Program-made: the position numbers and the translations under genes
Assembly: GCA_019114645.1 (NCBI GenBank)
Contig: DXFC01000327.1
Span: 1 to 7,399, forward strand
Direction of reading: 5' to 3'
DNA length: 7,399 bases
Source: Candidatus Halomonas stercoripullorum
Lineage (GTDB): Bacteria > Pseudomonadota > Gammaproteobacteria > Pseudomonadales > Halomonadaceae
Notes under the pieces: model-generated
The model's input: only the letters and a program-made list of their open reading frames with translations
Told to the model about the DNA's origin: nothing
The model's database searches: none
Shown: positions 5,943-7,399 of the stretch, one piece after another
Numbering within the stretch: position 1 is the first letter of the stretch
Layout of the letters: each line of letters begins with the position of its first letter

Positions 5943-6833
5943 ATGCCACAACAGATTTCCACTGCAGCCTTTATCGGCCTTGGAGTCATGGGTTATCCCA
6001 TGGCCGGACACCTGGCCCGAGCCGGGCTGGACGTACGCGTCTACAACCGCACAGCAGCCAAAGCCAAGGCGTGGAGTGATGAATATGGCGGCAGCCACCA
6101 CGCCACCCCTGCCGAAGCGGCCCAAGGAGCCGACCTGGTATTGGTTTGCGTAGGCAATGATGACGACGTCAGGCAAGTCACGATGGGGGAGCAGGGGGTA
6201 CTTGCCGGAATGTCCACAGGCAGCATTCTGATAGATCACACCACCGCCTCGGCCGATCTGGCTGCCACGCTTGATGCGGCATGTCGTGAGCAAGGAGTCG
6301 ACTTCATGGACGCTCCTGTTTCCGGTGGACAGCAAGGTGCCGAAAATGGCGTTCTGACGATCATGTGTGGTGGTACAGAGTCGACCTTTGCTCGCGCCGA
6401 GCCTGTGCTTGCCCACTATGCCCGCGCCGTTACCTTGATGGGCCCGGCTGGCAGTGGCCAGCTGACAAAGATGGTCAACCAGATCTGCATTGCAGGGCTA
6501 GTTCAAGGCTTGGCTGAAGGGTTGCATTTCGCCGAGCAGGCCGGCCTCGATCAACAGCGCGTGATCGATGTGGTTGCCAAGGGCGCCGCAGGTTCATGGC
6601 AGATGGAAAATCGCCACAAGACCATGATAGCTGACCAATATGAGCATGGGTTTGCCGTTGACTGGATGCGCAAGGATCTGGCGATTTGCCTGGAGCAGGC
6701 CCGCCGCATACAGGCACGGCTGCCCATCACTGCCTTGGTCGACCAGTTTTATGCCGACGTGCAAGCCATGGGCGGTAATCGCTGGGATACGTCTTCATTG
6801 CTACGCCGCCTGCGCAATGTGCCGCAGGACTGA
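5943..6833 (+). CDS. NAD(P)-dependent beta-hydroxyacid dehydrogenase (3-hydroxyisobutyrate dehydrogenase / tartronate semialdehyde reductase family)
   Basis: This 296-residue cytoplasmic oxidoreductase would interconvert a beta-hydroxyacid and its semialdehyde. The N-terminal Rossmann fold has GLGVMG at residues 12-17. The second strand ends in VYNRT, and Arg36 is typical of members that prefer NADP(H) over NAD. The substrate-binding signature DAPVSGG is at 123-129, and the catalytic block GSGQLTKMVNQ holds the expected active-site Lys176 with Asn179. The all-helical C-terminal domain carries WMRKDL with Lys244. The length is normal for the family (about 290-300). The exact substrate (3-hydroxyisobutyrate, tartronate semialdehyde, glyoxylate or succinic semialdehyde) cannot be told from these motifs, so no gene symbol is given. 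It follows gltA on the same strand, separated by a terminator. The 55 bases before it contain only a TATACA -10-like site at 5906-5911 without a good -35 box. Confidence 0.92.
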   Translation: MPQQISTAAFIGLGVMGYPMAGHLARAGLDVRVYNRTAAKAKAWSDEYGGSHHATPAEAAQGADLVLVCVGNDDDVRQVTMGEQGVLAGMSTGSILIDHTTASADLAATLDAACREQGVDFMDAPVSGGQQGAENGVLTIMCGGTESTFARAEPVLAHYARAVTLMGPAGSGQLTKMVNQICIAGLVQGLAEGLHFAEQAGLDQQRVIDVVAKGAAGSWQMENRHKTMIADQYEHGFAVDWMRKDLAICLEQARRIQARLPITALVDQFYADVQAMGGNRWDTSSLLRRLRNVPQD

Positions 6834-6841
6834 TCGCAGAC

Positions 6842-6881
6842 GGGTGTCGGCTTTTGCCGACACCCCCACAATAAATTGTGG
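6842..6881 (+). terminator. Two tandem hairpins after the hydroxyacid dehydrogenase gene
   Basis: GGGTGTCGGC (6842-6851) and GCCGACACCC (6856-6865) form a perfect 10-bp stem with a TTTT loop, 8 bases after the stop codon. It is immediately followed by CCACAA (6866-6871) and TTGTGG (6876-6881) around TAAA. The position fits transcription termination, but no uridine tract follows either stem, so the mechanism is uncertain. Confidence 0.6.
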
Positions 6882-6954
6882 CTTCGCAAAACAGTCACTC
6901 TTGACAAGGCACGCTTTTCACGAAACAACGCACTCATTCTATGGCGTTCTGGCG

Positions 6955-6989
6955 TTTTCCACACAATCTGTGGATAACCCTGTTCACAA
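6955..6989. promoter_or_regulatory. Inverted DnaA-box-like cluster
   Basis: TTTTCCACA (6955-6963) differs by one base from the DnaA consensus TTATCCACA. TGTGGATAA (6969-6977) is its exact reverse complement. A degenerate third 9-mer, TGTTCACAA (6981-6989), follows after three bases. Boxes one and two face each other across 5 bases. The cluster could bind DnaA as a regulatory or titration site; chance is not excluded. Confidence 0.4.
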
Positions 6990-7046
6990 CCACAAAAAAA
7001 CATCACCTAATCGCCGTAGAAAGCGGCTTAGCCTTAGATTGGTTGT

Positions 7047-7060
7047 TTTTTGATCAAAAA
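7047..7060. repeat. 14-base AT-rich palindrome
   Basis: TTTTTGATCAAAAA is a perfect palindrome centred on a GATC (Dam) site in an AT-rich stretch. It lacks the four-base spacer of an Fnr/Anr site, so that reading is not supported. As RNA it would have too small a loop to fold well. Confidence 0.45.
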
Positions 7061-7234
7061 TAAGTTGTTGAATTAGCTGGATTTTTCTAAACGGCTACCA
7101 ATTGAGGCCCATTACCCTGCTTGGCGCCCGTAACCATTGAGAAATAGAAGAAAAGTGGACAAGTCAAGCCTGAAATACGGCTTATAGAGCCTTTTCCAAG
7201 CGACTGGAGACGACAGCAAGCATCGTTAGCAGAA

Positions 7235-7267
7235 GCATTTTTCACCCTTCTTGCGTCTTAAAAATGC
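7235..7267 (-). repeat. Inverted repeat downstream of tRNA-Glu
   Basis: GCATTTTT (7235-7242) and AAAAATGC (7260-7267) form an 8-bp stem with a 17-base loop, about 100 bases beyond the tRNA-Glu 3' end in its direction of transcription. It is AU-rich and weak. It could mark the end of the tRNA transcript, but it is not a classical GC-rich terminator. Confidence 0.3.
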
Positions 7268-7365
7268 GACAGAAACAGGCTGGCTGTACACGCCGAGGCG
7301 GCATTGAAACAGAGGCGTCCGAGAGGACAAAGGCTAGGCAGGATCGAACAAGAAACAATGCAAAG

Positions 7366-7399
7366 TGGCGTCCCATAGGGGGTTCGAACCCCTGTTCCC
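7366..7399 (-). tRNA. tRNA-Glu, 3' part only (cut by right edge)
   Basis: Read on the minus strand from the edge, the sequence gives the end of the anticodon stem and variable loop (GGGAAC), T-stem AGGGG, T-loop TTCGAAC, T-stem CCCCT, acceptor strand ATGGGAC, discriminator G and an encoded CCA. The order and the GGGAC-GCCA end match bacterial tRNA-Glu (E. coli ends GGGGAC-GCCA after an AACAGGGGTTCGAA segment). The anticodon is outside the window; UUC is expected. The missing 5' end should begin GTCCCAT to pair with the acceptor strand. Confidence 0.9.

Larger units (their letters stand above)
6882..7365. other. Gene-free interval between the dehydrogenase gene and tRNA-Glu
   Basis: No open frame here has a ribosome site or recognisable product. 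The interval contains the DnaA-box-like cluster (6955-6989), an AT-rich stretch with a 14-base palindrome (about 7040-7090), and inverted repeats at 7166-7183 (AAGCC/GGCTT) and 7235-7267. The part nearest the tRNA should hold the tRNA-Glu transcript's 3' trailer or terminator. Confidence 0.5.

Noticed and set aside
7047..7060. Fnr/Anr binding site at TTGATCAA
   Set aside because: The known site is TTGAT-N4-ATCAA; here the half-sites overlap with no spacer.
6882..7100. Chromosomal origin of replication
   Set aside because: DnaA-like boxes and an AT-rich stretch are present, but only one clean consensus box is seen, GATC sites are sparse, and no dnaA, dnaN, gidA or parAB neighbours occur.
7366..7399. 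Phage or island attachment site at the tRNA-Glu 3' end
   Set aside because: Islands often use tRNA 3' ends, but no integrase and no second copy of the T-arm segment is present in the window, and the flanking genes are core metabolism.
1..7399. Novel defence, mobile or biosynthetic system
   Set aside because: Every substantial open frame is accounted for by TCA-cycle genes, one common dehydrogenase family and a tRNA; no unexplained multi-gene cluster remains.

Overview
The window is a chromosomal segment from a gammaproteobacterium. The gene order (sdhCDAB followed by sucA, with gltA divergent), the E. coli/Pseudomonas-like protein sequences and the moderately high GC suggest the Oceanospirillales, probably Halomonadaceae. 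The family is inferred from general protein resemblance only. It is a core-metabolism region. I see no integrase, transposase, CRISPR array, toxin or defence gene, and no sign of a new multi-gene system.

Layout. On the minus strand, read from about 4150 down to 1, lies the succinate dehydrogenase operon sdhC-sdhD-sdhA-sdhB. A 255-base gap with several hairpins separates it from the first 182 codons of sucA (2-oxoglutarate dehydrogenase E1), which runs off the left edge. A roughly 510-base divergent intergenic region (4030-4542) holds a near-consensus sigma70 promoter for sdhC, two candidate promoters for gltA, and a GC-rich sdhC leader with alternating self-complementary blocks. On the plus strand, gltA (citrate synthase, 4543-5826) ends in a hairpin terminator. 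It is followed by a beta-hydroxyacid dehydrogenase of the 3-hydroxyisobutyrate/tartronate-semialdehyde reductase family (5943-6833). After two tandem hairpins comes about 480 bases without a gene, containing an inverted pair of DnaA-box-like 9-mers. The right edge cuts a minus-strand tRNA-Glu, of which only the 3' part (7366-7399) is visible.

How the genes work together. Citrate synthase feeds acetyl-CoA and oxaloacetate into the TCA cycle. SucA begins the 2-oxoglutarate to succinyl-CoA step. SdhABCD oxidises succinate to fumarate and passes electrons to ubiquinone in the inner membrane. The divergent sdh and gltA promoters, with -35 boxes about 180 bases apart, put both arms of the cycle next to one shared control region. 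The hydroxyacid dehydrogenase has an NADP-type fingerprint and is not an obvious TCA enzyme; its substrate cannot be read from the sequence.
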